Source: Pseudomonas sp. stari2 (GTDB lineage: Bacteria > Pseudomonadota > Gammaproteobacteria > Pseudomonadales > Pseudomonadaceae). From it: a stretch of DNA of 64,000 nucleotides. The notes under the pieces were generated by a model that saw only the letters and a list, made by a program, of their open reading frames with translations, was not told where the DNA came from and did not search any database. Position numbers and translations under genes: made by a program. The stretch is from the NCBI RefSeq assembly GCF_040760005.1, contig NZ_CP099760.1:5053501-5117500 (forward strand), read 5' to 3'. The stretch's first letter is position 1. Each line of letters starts with the position of its first letter. Positions 1-8,545 of the stretch are shown piece by piece.

Positions 1-873
1 AGCCCGGACGATGAACAGACCCGGCAATTTCACGCCTGGTTGGCGGCCGATCCGTTGAACGCCCAGGCGTTTGCCAAGGCCCAGGCGATCTGGGACGGCC
101 CGCAGATCGCTCAGTGCGCGCAGGACCTCGCGGCCAGACCGAAGAAAGTCACCGTCCTCACACGCCTGCGCCCGCACTGGAAACCGCTGGCCACCGCCGC
201 GGTGCTGATTCTCGGACTGTTCAGCTTCAGCAACCTGCCGATGCGTCTGCAGGCCGATCACCTGACGGTGGTCGGCGAGCGTCAGCGCCTGCAGCTTGAG
301 GACGGTTCGAAAGTCCTGCTCAACACCAATTCGGCCTTCTCCAGCACGATCAACGATCGTCAGCGTGTGGCGCGCCTGTATCAGGGCGAAGCGTTTTTCG
401 AGATCCCGGCCAGCCGCAGCCAGCCGCTGGAAATCGACGCCGGGCCGGTGAAGGCCAGCGTGCGCGACACCGCGTTCGCCGTGCGTTACCTGGACGGTGT
501 GGCGCAGGTGCGGGTGCAGCGTGGCGATGTCGATCTGCGTGCCACCCGTGACGATGCCCGTGTGCGGCTGTCCGCCGGGGAAAGCATCCGCATCGGCCCC
601 AATGGTTTCGACCGCCCGGCCAAGGTCGATGCCGCCACCGATCTGGCGTGGGTGCAGGGTCGTCTGATCTTCGAGAACTGTCCTCTGAGCCAGGTGCTGG
701 CGGAACTGCGCCGCTACTACCCGGGCTTCATCATCAACACCAACGAACACCTGGCCGACGTCGCCGTCACCGGCAATTACCGCCTCGACCAACCGCTGGA
801 CGTAGTGCGTTCGCTCGCTCACATCACCTCGGCCAAGCTTCAGGAATTCCCGGCGCTGGTCATTCTTAACTAA
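1..873 (+). CDS. FecR-family anti-sigma/transmembrane sensor, 5' end outside the window
   Basis: The reading frame is open from the first base, so the true start lies upstream; the first residues (SPDDEQTRQFHAWLAADP) are typical of the N-terminal DUF4880 segment of FecR proteins. One hydrophobic segment (LATAAVLILGLFSF, about residue 65 of the visible part) is followed by a periplasmic FecR domain and a C-terminal STN-like tail that contacts the receptor. FecR proteins sit in the inner membrane and relay the state of a TonB-dependent receptor to a cytoplasmic ECF sigma factor. The sigma gene would be expected just upstream. The neighbouring receptor and heme oxygenase make heme the likely signal. 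Family confident; exact ligand inferred. Confidence 0.93.
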   Translation, partial: SPDDEQTRQFHAWLAADPLNAQAFAKAQAIWDGPQIAQCAQDLAARPKKVTVLTRLRPHWKPLATAAVLILGLFSFSNLPMRLQADHLTVVGERQRLQLEDGSKVLLNTNSAFSSTINDRQRVARLYQGEAFFEIPASRSQPLEIDAGPVKASVRDTAFAVRYLDGVAQVRVQRGDVDLRATRDDARVRLSAGESIRIGPNGFDRPAKVDAATDLAWVQGRLIFENCPLSQVLAELRRYYPGFIINTNEHLADVAVTGNYRLDQPLDVVRSLAHITSAKLQEFPALVILN

Positions 874-891
874 ATGAGAATTATTTTTACT
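872..891 (+). promoter_or_regulatory. Possible Fur box
   Basis: AATGAGAAT followed by TATTTTTACT begins inside the fecR stop codon. The first half matches the Pseudomonas Fur half-site AATGAGAAT exactly; the second half is poor. It overlaps the -35 region of the proposed ECF promoter of the receptor gene, so Fur-Fe could also block that promoter directly. The match is partial and this is only a candidate. Confidence 0.4.
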
Positions 892-920
892 CGATAGCCG
901 AAGCTCGTTCGTCTCGTTAT
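884..920 (+). promoter_or_regulatory. ECF-sigma-type promoter of the heme receptor gene
   Basis: TTTTTAC, 15 bases, then CGTTCGTCTCGTTAT. The same two blocks with exactly the same spacing recur upstream of the heme oxygenase gene (3625-3661). A CGTC-containing -10 element is characteristic of iron-starvation ECF sigma factors of the FecI/PvdS type. The receptor ATG lies about 75 bases downstream of the -10 block. The assignment to the sigma factor presumed to be encoded upstream of fecR is inference. Confidence 0.7.
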
Positions 921-995
921 AGCCAATGCAATTGATTCGCATCTCGCGATACCAATCAGCACCTATAAAGATTCGTGCGACACGGAGCGCTATCG

Positions 996-3581
996 ATGTC
1001 CTCACGCCTTACCCGCCAGACTTCTTCTCCTTCCCGCGTGCTGTCGCTGCTGACCGCCGCCATCCTGATGGCCGGCACTGCGCCACTGATGGCCGCCACC
1101 GAGCAACCGGCACGCAACATGGGCAATTACTCGTTCGCCATCGGCCAGCAACCACTGGTGTCGGCGCTCAACGCGTTCACCGCCGTCACCGGCTGGCAGG
1201 TCGGCTTGCCGGCGGAACTGGGTAAAGGCGTGTCGTCGCCGGGCGTGCGCGGTTCGCTGCCACCGGAAAAAGCCCTGGAGCGCCTGTTGGTGGGGACCAA
1301 CCTGAGCTTCCGAAAAATCAGCAACAACAACGTCGTGCTGGAAAAGCGCAACAACGGCGGCGCGCTCAACCTCGATCAGGTGACCATCAGCGCCACCCGT
1401 CAGGAACAGTCGGTGAGCAGCGTGCCGGCCACCGTCACCGTGCAGACCCGTCAGGATCTGGACCGCAACAACGTCAACACCATCAAGGATCTGGTGCGTT
1501 ACGAGCCGGGTGTGTCCGTGGGCGGCGCCGGCCAGCGCGGCGGGATCAGCGGCTACAACATTCGCGGTATCGACGGTGACCGCATCCTGACCCAGGTCGA
1601 CGGCGTCGAAGTGCCAGACGGCTTCTTCAACGGCCCGTACGCCAAGACCCAGCGCAACTACGTTGACCCGGAAATCGTCAAACGCGTTGAAATCCTTCGC
1701 GGTCCGGCCTCAGTGCTGTACGGCAGCAACGCCATCGGCGGCGCGGTCAGCTACTACACCCTCGACCCGGATGACATCATCAAGCCCGGCAAAGACGTCG
1801 GCGCCCGCCTGAAGACCGGCTACAGCTCCGCCGACGACAGCTGGCTGAAATCCGCCACCGTTGCCGGACGCGCCGAGCAGTTCGACGGCCTGCTGCACTA
1901 CAGCCAGCGCGACGGGCATGAAACCGACTCCTACGGCAGCAACAACGGCACCGGTCTTGAGCGCACTGCCGCCAACCCGGAGGACGTGAAAGCCTCCAAC
2001 GTGCTGGCCAAGATCGGCTGGAACTACAACGAAGGTTCGCGTCTGGGCCTGACCTACGAAAAATACAAGGATGATCGCGACACCGATCAGAAAAGTGCTT
2101 ACGGCGGCCCGTACTTCAATGGCGCCCCGACCATTCCAAACAGCGTACTGCCCGGCGGCATGTACCAGTGGCGTACCGGCAACGACACCGTCACCCGCGA
2201 GCGTTTCGGCCTGGAACACAGCTTCGAGTTGAACAGCCTGCTGGCCGACAACGTGAAGTGGAGCCTCAACAACCAGACCGCCAAGACCGACCAGAGCACC
2301 GAAGAGTTCTATTACCCGATGACCCGTAAAGTGCTGCGTACCCGCGACACGATCTACGAGGAAAAACAATGGGTGTTCGATGCGCAACTGGACAAGGCAT
2401 TCGCCATCGGTGACACCGATCACGTCCTGACTTACGGCACTACGATCAAACAGCAGAAAGTCACCGGTTCACGCAGCGGCGACGGCAAGTGCCTGGCAGT
2501 CGGTCGCGGCTGCACCGCCATCGGCGCCACCAGTGCAGCCGACGTGCTGAAGAAGTCCAGCGACTTCCCGGACCCGACCATCAATACCTACAGCCTGTTC
2601 GCCCAGGATCAGATCAGCTGGAACAAATGGACCTTCCTGCCGGGCCTGCGCTACGACTACACCCAGCTCAAGCCGCACATCACCCAGGAATTCCTCAACA
2701 CCGTGGCCGCTGATGGCAAAGGCACGGTCAGCGACGAAAACAAGACCTGGCATAAAGTCTCGCCGAAATTCGGCCTGACCTACGCCCTGACCGATAACTA
2801 CACCTGGTACGGCCAATACGCCGAAGGCTTCCGCACCCCGACCGCGAAAGCGCTGTACGGTCGCTTCGAGAACAGCACCACCGGCTACAACGTGGCGCCG
2901 AACCCGAACCTGGAACCGGAAAAGAGCAAAAGCTATGAAACCGGTCTGCGCGGCAACTTCGAGCAAGGCTCGTTCGACGTGGCGGTGTTCTATAACAAGT
3001 ATCGCGACTTCATCAACGAAGACGCCGTTACCCCGGGCTATAACGAGCTGACGTTCCAGACCAACAACATCAAGCACGCCACCATCAAGGGTGCCGAAGT
3101 CAAAGGTCGCCTCAACCTCGATTCGTTCGGCGCACCGCAAGGTCTGTACACCCAGGGTTCGATCTCCTACGCCTACGGACGCAACAACGACAACGGCGAG
3201 CCGTTGAACAGCGTCAATCCGCTGACCGGTGTATTCGGTCTGGGTTATGACCAGGACAACTACGGCGGCCTGCTGAGCTGGACCGTGGTCAAGAAGAAGG
3301 ATCGCGTCGACGACAGCAACTTCAAGTCGCCGGACGGCGTCAGCAGCCAGTTCAAGTCGCCGGGCTTCGGCATTCTCGATCTGGCCGGCTATTACAAGGT
3401 CACCGACGACGTCACCGTCAGCGGCGGCATCTACAACCTGACGGACAAGAAGTACTGGTTGTGGGATGACGTGCGCGGTTACGACAGCGTCGGCGAAGCT
3501 TCGGTGACACAACCGGCCAACCTCGATCGCCTGACCCAACCGGGTCGCAACTTCGCGATCAACCTGGTCTGGGATATCTGA
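996..3581 (+). CDS. TonB-dependent heme/hemoprotein receptor with N-terminal STN signalling domain
   Basis: An outer-membrane beta-barrel receptor of 861 residues. The ATG at 996 was chosen because GGAG lies 9 bases upstream and the protein then opens with a normal signal peptide (cleavage near residue 34, LMAAT). Residues about 45-115 form the STN domain that interacts with FecR; a TonB-box-like LDQVTISA follows near 126; then plug (about 135-250) and barrel ending in an aromatic-rich strand (NLVWDI). It has FRTP and NPNL motifs resembling the FRAP/NPNL signature of heme receptors, but no histidine between them. The upstream fecR and downstream heme oxygenase suggest heme uptake with transcriptional signalling, like Hxu/Has-type systems. 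Heme is the best inference; a siderophore ligand is less likely. Confidence 0.9.
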   Translation: MSSRLTRQTSSPSRVLSLLTAAILMAGTAPLMAATEQPARNMGNYSFAIGQQPLVSALNAFTAVTGWQVGLPAELGKGVSSPGVRGSLPPEKALERLLVGTNLSFRKISNNNVVLEKRNNGGALNLDQVTISATRQEQSVSSVPATVTVQTRQDLDRNNVNTIKDLVRYEPGVSVGGAGQRGGISGYNIRGIDGDRILTQVDGVEVPDGFFNGPYAKTQRNYVDPEIVKRVEILRGPASVLYGSNAIGGAVSYYTLDPDDIIKPGKDVGARLKTGYSSADDSWLKSATVAGRAEQFDGLLHYSQRDGHETDSYGSNNGTGLERTAANPEDVKASNVLAKIGWNYNEGSRLGLTYEKYKDDRDTDQKSAYGGPYFNGAPTIPNSVLPGGMYQWRTGNDTVTRERFGLEHSFELNSLLADNVKWSLNNQTAKTDQSTEEFYYPMTRKVLRTRDTIYEEKQWVFDAQLDKAFAIGDTDHVLTYGTTIKQQKVTGSRSGDGKCLAVGRGCTAIGATSAADVLKKSSDFPDPTINTYSLFAQDQISWNKWTFLPGLRYDYTQLKPHITQEFLNTVAADGKGTVSDENKTWHKVSPKFGLTYALTDNYTWYGQYAEGFRTPTAKALYGRFENSTTGYNVAPNPNLEPEKSKSYETGLRGNFEQGSFDVAVFYNKYRDFINEDAVTPGYNELTFQTNNIKHATIKGAEVKGRLNLDSFGAPQGLYTQGSISYAYGRNNDNGEPLNSVNPLTGVFGLGYDQDNYGGLLSWTVVKKKDRVDDSNFKSPDGVSSQFKSPGFGILDLAGYYKVTDDVTVSGGIYNLTDKKYWLWDDVRGYDSVGEASVTQPANLDRLTQPGRNFAINLVWDI

Positions 3582-3590
3582 TCCGGATGA

Positions 3591-3629
3591 CCTCACGGCG
3601 CGTGCATTGCCGCGCCGTGAGGTTTTTTT
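3591..3629 (+). terminator. Rho-independent terminator after the receptor gene
   Basis: A perfect 12-bp stem (CCTCACGGCGCG / CGCGCCGTGAGG) with an 8-base loop is followed by seven T. The T-run also forms the proposed -35 element of the next gene's promoter. Confidence 0.92.
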
Positions 3630-3661
3630 ACTGTCCGGCGCTTGCCCGTTCGTCTCGTTAT
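3625..3661 (+). promoter_or_regulatory. ECF-sigma-type promoter of the heme oxygenase gene
   Basis: TTTTTAC-N15-CGTTCGTCTCGTTAT is identical in both blocks and in spacing to 884-920 upstream of the receptor. The -35 block lies in the U-tract of the preceding terminator. The heme oxygenase start codon is only about 30 bases downstream of the -10 block. Confidence 0.7.
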
Positions 3662-3690
3662 CAAGCGCCTCTTCTTTTCAAGGACATCTC

Positions 3691-4287
3691 ATGAGCACCC
3701 CGGAAAAAGCCCTGCGTTCGCAACGTTTGAACCAGATCACCCACGAGCCGCACAGCAAGCTCGATGCGCTGGTCAAGGCCCACGCGCCGTTCGAGACCCG
3801 CGCCAATTTCGCCCGTTTCGTGGTCGCGCAGTACCTGTTCCAGTCGGAACTGGTCTCGCTGTACAACGATGCCGAACTGACCGCCATCGTCCCGGATCTG
3901 CCGGCCCGCTGCCGCGCAGAAGCCGCCAAGGCCGACCTTGCGGATCTGGACACAGAAGTGCCTGCACCCGTCGCCGGCGCGGTGAAAAACCCGAACAAGG
4001 CCCGCGCCCTGGGCTGGATCTTCGTGTCCGAAGGCTCCAAGCTCGGCGCTGCGTTTCTGATCAAACGCGCCGTCGCGCTGGACCTGAGCGAAACCTTCGG
4101 CGCCCGTCACTTGGGCGAGCCTGAAGGCGGTCGCGCCGAAGGCTGGAAAAGTTTCGTGCGCACCCTGGACTCGCTGCAATTCAGTGCCGAAGAAGAAGCC
4201 GAAGTGGAGCAAGGCGCGATCGACGCGTTCAACCGCTTCACCGTGCTGCTGGAACAGGCTTACGCCACGGAAGCCGAACCGGCCTGA
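3691..4287 (+). CDS. hemO: Biliverdin-producing heme oxygenase
   Basis: A 198-residue bacterial heme oxygenase (HemO/PigA family) that opens the heme ring with O2 and electrons to release iron, CO and biliverdin. The start has AAGGA at 3680-3684. The probable proximal heme ligand is His21 in THEPHSKLD, and the glycine-rich distal helix is seen as IFVSEGSKLGAAF. Length fits the family (about 200). It follows the receptor after a strong terminator but carries its own copy of the same ECF promoter, so import and degradation of heme appear co-regulated rather than simply co-transcribed. Which biliverdin isomer is produced cannot be read from sequence. Confidence 0.92.
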   Translation: MSTPEKALRSQRLNQITHEPHSKLDALVKAHAPFETRANFARFVVAQYLFQSELVSLYNDAELTAIVPDLPARCRAEAAKADLADLDTEVPAPVAGAVKNPNKARALGWIFVSEGSKLGAAFLIKRAVALDLSETFGARHLGEPEGGRAEGWKSFVRTLDSLQFSAEEEAEVEQGAIDAFNRFTVLLEQAYATEAEPA

Positions 4288-4306
4288 AGCGACACCGACT
4301 CCCCAT

Positions 4307-4378
4307 TGTGGGAGCTAGCCTGCTAGCGATTCTGATGTCGACTGATATACCGCCATCGCGAGCAGGCTCGCTCACACA
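4307..4378. repeat. REP-type inverted repeat pair
   Basis: A sequence starting TGTGGGAGCTAGCCTGC at 4307 is answered by its inverted, slightly diverged copy ending at 4378. This is the usual arrangement of Pseudomonas REP doublets between genes. The two arms differ at a few bases (CTAGC against CGAGC). Confidence 0.8.
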
Positions 4379-4432
4379 TGGGAACCGAGCAAGCCTGTAG
4401 AATCCCCGTTTCGCCTCACGCACCTCGAGCCC

Positions 4433-4828
4433 ATGCCCCAACCCGCCTCTTCCAGACTCGCCCGCCTGCTGTTCGGCCTGCTGGCCTATGTCAGCCTCGG
4501 TATCGGCCTGATCGCCATTGTCGTGCCCGGCCTGCCGACCACCGAGTTCATCCTGCTCGCCGCCTGGGCCGCGACCCGCAGTTCGCCGCGCCTGAGTGCC
4601 TGGCTGGAAAACCATCGACTGTTCGGCCCGATCCTGAACAACTGGCGCAACGGCAAGATCATCGCCCGCAAGGCCAAGGTCAGCGCCACCGTCAGCATGC
4701 TGCTGTGCGCGACCCTGATGCTGGTGATGCTCGATCACGGCTGGCCGGTCTATCTGGCGATTGCCGGCATGACGATGGGCAACCTGTGGATCTGGTCACG
4801 ACCGGAAGCGTTGCCGAAGACTTCCTGA
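4433..4828 (+). CDS. YbaN-like DUF454 inner-membrane protein
   Basis: A small membrane protein of 131 residues with the DUF454 signature: an N-terminal hairpin of two hydrophobic helices including GLIAIVVPGLPTTEFILLAAW, a soluble patch RSSPRLSAWLENHRLFGP, and two C-terminal hydrophobic segments. The function of the family is not established. There is no clear Shine-Dalgarno sequence before the ATG (CGAG only). It stands alone between a REP doublet and a chemoreceptor gene. Confidence 0.85.
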   Translation: MPQPASSRLARLLFGLLAYVSLGIGLIAIVVPGLPTTEFILLAAWAATRSSPRLSAWLENHRLFGPILNNWRNGKIIARKAKVSATVSMLLCATLMLVMLDHGWPVYLAIAGMTMGNLWIWSRPEALPKTS

Positions 4829-5008
4829 TTTTTCCATTCTTTTCAGGGCATTTGCCCGCGCAAACGTTTACCGGCGACCGTTCGTCGGCTTGCGCCTCAT
4901 GCACCCTCGCCCCGCGCCGATGACCATTGAATGGCGCTGAATGGATTTGGCGAACCGGGCAATTCCGTGTCCCGTAGCCAACAGTTCATTCATTCGCGAG
5001 AACACCCC

Positions 5009-7147
5009 ATGTTCGACTCCCTGTCCATTCGCCTGAAAATCGTCCTGCTGTCCGGGCTCTGCCTGCTCGGTGTGGTTGCGCTGATTGTCGGCATCAACAT
5101 TTACCAGACCAACCAGAACGACAAACTGGTCAGCGAGTCGAGCAGCAAGATGCTCACCGCCAGCGTGCAGAACCTGCTGCAGGCCAAGGCGGCCGAACAG
5201 GCGGTGCAGGTGCAGAAAACCTTCGGCGAGAGCCTGCTGGTGATCACCGCACTGGCCGACCAGATCAAGGACATGCGCGTCATGGCCGCCAAGCGTTCGC
5301 TGGACGCCGGGGCCTTGCGTGAAGAGTTGAACCTGAGCCTGAAAACCGCGTTCGAGCGCAACAGCAAGGTGCTGGGCATCTGGCTGGCCTTCGAACCCAA
5401 CGGCCTGGACGGCAAGGACAGTGAGTTCATCAACGATGCCGCGCGCCAGTCCAACGAAGCCGGGCGCTTCGCCACTTACTGGAGCCGCGCCGCCGGTTCT
5501 GCGCTGAACACGATCATGGTCGAAGAAGACATGACCAAGACCACCCTCAGCGTCAGCGGCACGCCTTACAACAGCTGGTACACCTGCCCTCGCGACAACA
5601 AGCGCACCTGCCTGCTCGACCCTTACGCCGACACCGTGGGCGGCAAGGAAATGCTCATGACCACCATTGCCGTGCCGCTGCTGGTGGATGGCAAGGCTAT
5701 CGGCGTGGTCGGCGTCGACATCGCCCTTGATGCACTGCAAGCGGCGGCCGTGGGTTCCCAGCGCGAACTGTTCAACGGTGCCGGGCACATGCTGATCGTC
5801 TCCGGCAGCGGCGTTCTCGGTGCCTACAGCACCGACGCGACCAAGGTCGGCAAAGGCATCGCCGAAACCCTTGGCGTCGAAGGCAAGGACATCCTGCAAT
5901 TGCTGAGCGCCGGCACACCGAAGATTCTCGAACAGGGCGACCTGATCCGCGCCGTATACCCGGTCGATCCGATTGGCAATTCCCGGGCCTGGGGCGTGGT
6001 CATCGATCTGCCGAAACAAGTGCTGCTGGCCGACTCGGTCAAGCTGCAAGCGGTGCTCGACGACGCTCAGCAAACCGGCGTGATGACCGCGTTGGCGGTG
6101 GCCGTGATCGCCGGCCTGATCGGCCTGGTGCTGATCTGGCTCACCGCCTCCGGTGTGACCCGTCCGATCAACAGCGTCGCCGAAATGCTGAAGAACATCG
6201 CCAGTGGTGAAGGCGATCTGACTCAGCGCCTGAACTACACCAAGAAAGATGAACTGGGCGAACTGGTGAACTGGTTCAACCGCTTCCTTGACAAGCTGCA
6301 ACCGACCATCGCCCAGATCAAACAGAGCATCTCCGAGGCCCGTGGCACCGCCGATCAATCATCGGAAATCGCCCGCCAGACCAGCGAAGGCATGCAGGTG
6401 CAGTTCCGCGAGATCGATCAGGTGGCCACCGCCTCCAACGAAATGAGCGCCACCGCCCACGACGTGGCCAACAGCGCTTCGAATGCTGCCAACGCCGCGA
6501 AAGGCGCCGACCAGTCGGCCAAGGACGGGATGTCGATCATCGAGCGCAGCACCCGCGACATCAATCAACTGGCCGATGAAGTCAGCAAAGCGGTGACTGA
6601 GGTTGAAGAACTGGCGGTCAACAGCGAACAGATCGGTTCGGTGCTGGAAGTGATCCGCAGCATTGCCGAACAGACCAACCTGCTGGCGCTGAACGCCGCG
6701 ATCGAAGCGGCCCGTGCCGGTGAAAGCGGTCGCGGTTTCGCGGTGGTTGCCGACGAAGTCCGCAACCTGGCCAAGCGCACTCAGGATTCTGTGGAAGAAA
6801 TCCGCGTGGTGATCGAACGCATCCAGACCGGAACCCGTGGCGTGGTCGCGACCATGCATTCGAGCCAGACCCAGGCCCACAACAACGCCGGGCAGATCCG
6901 CCAGGCCGTGGACGCCCTCGGCAAGATCAGCGATGCAGTCACTGTGATCAGCGACATGAACCTGCAGATCGCCAGCGCCGCCGAACAGCAGAGCGCCGTG
7001 GCCGAAGAGGTCAACCGCAACGTCTCGGCGATCCGCACTGTCACCGAAACCCTGACCGAACAGGCCACCGAATCGGCGGCGATCAGCAGCCAGTTGAATG
7101 CCCTGGCCAGTCAACAGATGAAATTGATGGATCAGTTCCGCGTCTGA
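5009..7147 (+). CDS. Methyl-accepting chemotaxis protein with dCache sensor domain
   Basis: A transmembrane chemoreceptor of 712 residues. TM1 is at about 10-32, a large periplasmic double-Cache domain runs to about 345, TM2 is at about 352-375, then HAMP, then the cytoplasmic signalling domain with the conserved hairpin tip ([31 protein letters not shown]). The ATG at 5009 was chosen over an in-frame ATG 78 bases upstream because the hydrophobic N-terminus then begins at once. The sensor has a cysteine pair region ([16 protein letters not shown]), which is unusual for a Cache domain. It lacks the clear PctA-type amino-acid motif seen in the receptor at 58159. Ligand unknown. Confidence 0.92.
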   Translation: MFDSLSIRLKIVLLSGLCLLGVVALIVGINIYQTNQNDKLVSESSSKMLTASVQNLLQAKAAEQAVQVQKTFGESLLVITALADQIKDMRVMAAKRSLDAGALREELNLSLKTAFERNSKVLGIWLAFEPNGLDGKDSEFINDAARQSNEAGRFATYWSRAAGSALNTIMVEEDMTKTTLSVSGTPYNSWYTCPRDNKRTCLLDPYADTVGGKEMLMTTIAVPLLVDGKAIGVVGVDIALDALQAAAVGSQRELFNGAGHMLIVSGSGVLGAYSTDATKVGKGIAETLGVEGKDILQLLSAGTPKILEQGDLIRAVYPVDPIGNSRAWGVVIDLPKQVLLADSVKLQAVLDDAQQTGVMTALAVAVIAGLIGLVLIWLTASGVTRPINSVAEMLKNIASGEGDLTQRLNYTKKDELGELVNWFNRFLDKLQPTIAQIKQSISEARGTADQSSEIARQTSEGMQVQFREIDQVATASNEMSATAHDVANSASNAANAAKGADQSAKDGMSIIERSTRDINQLADEVSKAVTEVEELAVNSEQIGSVLEVIRSIAEQTNLLALNAAIEAARAGESGRGFAVVADEVRNLAKRTQDSVEEIRVVIERIQTGTRGVVATMHSSQTQAHNNAGQIRQAVDALGKISDAVTVISDMNLQIASAAEQQSAVAEEVNRNVSAIRTVTETLTEQATESAAISSQLNALASQQMKLMDQFRV

Positions 7148-7161
7148 TTTGATCTATGATC

Positions 7162-7182
7162 AGGCCCTCTGCCGGAGGGCCT
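7162..7182 (+). promoter_or_regulatory. Hairpin covering the ribosome-binding site of the CoA-transferase gene
   Basis: AGGCCCTC and GAGGGCCT pair perfectly around a 5-base loop. The Shine-Dalgarno GGAGGG (7174-7179) is in the right arm, four bases before the ATG. No T-run follows, so this looks like translational masking rather than a terminator. Confidence 0.5.
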
Positions 7183-7185
7183 TCG

Positions 7186-8532
7186 ATGACTGATCTGCTC
7201 ACGTCCATTCAAGCCGCGCTTGGCTTGCCCAGCACACCGATTCCGTTTACCGGCGAGGGCGCCCTGCCCTCGGCGTTTGCCGTCACCGACCTGGCCTGCG
7301 CGAGCATTGCTGCGGCCGGGCAAGCGGTCGGCGAATTGCTCCGGCAGCAGACCGGCCAGCCACCCGACATGGCAGTCGACCGCCGCCTCGCCTCGTTCTG
7401 GTTCGCCACTTCGCTGCGACCGATCGGCTGGGAGGTGCCGCCGCTGTGGGATCCGGTGGCCGGCGACTACGCGACCAAGGACGGCTGGATTCGCCTGCAC
7501 ACCAACGCCCCGCATCACCGCGCCGCTGCCGAAAGCGTGCTGGGTGCCTGTGCCGACCGCGCGGCGATGGCGGCGAAAGTCGTGCAATGGGCCAGTACCG
7601 ATCTGGAACAAGCGGTAGTCGAGGCCAATGGCTGCGCCGCCGAAATGCGCAGTTGGGCGCAGTGGCAGAAACACCCGCAAGGACTGGCGGTGAATGCCGA
7701 GCCCTTAGTGCATTTCGGTGATGGAGAAGAAAGTCATAAAACCTGGAAAGGCTCGGTGGAACAACCGCTGGCGGGGCTCAAGGTGCTCGATTTGACCCGC
7801 GTCCTCGCCGGCCCGACTGCCAGCCGCTTTCTCGCGGGGCTGGGTGCCAATGTCCTGCGCATCGACCCTCCGACCTGGAACGAGCCCGGCGTGGTGCCGG
7901 AAGTAACCCTCGGTAAACGCTGTGCGCGGCTGGATCTGCATCAAGCGGCAGATCGTGCGGTGTTCGAAAGTCTGCTCAAAGACGCTGACATTCTGCTGCA
8001 CGGCTATCGCGCCGATGCGCTGGAACACTTGGGTTTTGGTGCCGAGCATCGCCGGCAACTGGCACCCGGACTGATCGACGTCTGCCTCAATGCCTACGGC
8101 TGGAGCGGCCCGTGGCAGAACCGCCGAGGCTTCGACAGCCTGGTGCAGATGAGCAGCGGCATTGCCGAGGCCGGACAGCACTGGAAGCAGGCTGACAAAC
8201 CGACCCCGCTGCCGGTGCAGGCGCTGGATCATGCGACGGGATATTTGATGGCGGCGAGTGCGATCCGGTTGCTGGCTGAAAGGCTGCGCAGTGGTCGAGG
8301 TGGATCAGCGCGATTGTCGCTGGCACGGACGGCGAAATTGTTGATCGAGCAGGAGCCGGGCACGAACGAAGTGCTGCGTCCGGAAGATGCAAAGGATCGG
8401 AGTTTGCAGATGGAGCAGACGCCTTGGGGGCTGGCGCATCGGCTGCAAGCGCCATTGAAGATCTGCGGGACGCCATTGCAGTGGGCATTGCCGGCCACTG
8501 AGTTGGGTTCACATCAACCGCGATGGATTTGA
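7186..8532 (+). CDS. CaiB/BaiF-type (family III) CoA-transferase-like protein
   Basis: A 448-residue protein related to family III CoA-transferases, which move CoA between carboxylic acids. The C-terminal half has the family's Rossmann-type start (LKVLDLTRVLAGPTASRFLAGLGANVLRIDPP) and the catalytic-aspartate region (NRRGFDSLVQMSSG). The N-terminal ~190 residues look like a degenerate second half rather than a standard start, so it resembles a tandem or permuted member. Start chosen at ATG 7186 because GGAGGG is correctly spaced. Substrates are unknown. It is convergent with alkA, 13 bases apart. Confidence 0.8.
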   Translation: MTDLLTSIQAALGLPSTPIPFTGEGALPSAFAVTDLACASIAAAGQAVGELLRQQTGQPPDMAVDRRLASFWFATSLRPIGWEVPPLWDPVAGDYATKDGWIRLHTNAPHHRAAAESVLGACADRAAMAAKVVQWASTDLEQAVVEANGCAAEMRSWAQWQKHPQGLAVNAEPLVHFGDGEESHKTWKGSVEQPLAGLKVLDLTRVLAGPTASRFLAGLGANVLRIDPPTWNEPGVVPEVTLGKRCARLDLHQAADRAVFESLLKDADILLHGYRADALEHLGFGAEHRRQLAPGLIDVCLNAYGWSGPWQNRRGFDSLVQMSSGIAEAGQHWKQADKPTPLPVQALDHATGYLMAASAIRLLAERLRSGRGGSARLSLARTAKLLIEQEPGTNEVLRPEDAKDRSLQMEQTPWGLAHRLQAPLKICGTPLQWALPATELGSHQPRWI

Positions 8533-8545
8533 ATGTGTGCGGGTA

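Noticed and set aside
1710..3596. Long open frames on the minus strand through the receptor gene (237 and 375 residues)
   Set aside because: They mirror the receptor codons in a GC-rich gene, lack ribosome sites and resemble no protein family.
4829..5008. FliA promoter for the first chemoreceptor (GCCGATGA at 4916)
   Set aside because: No matching -35 at the right distance.
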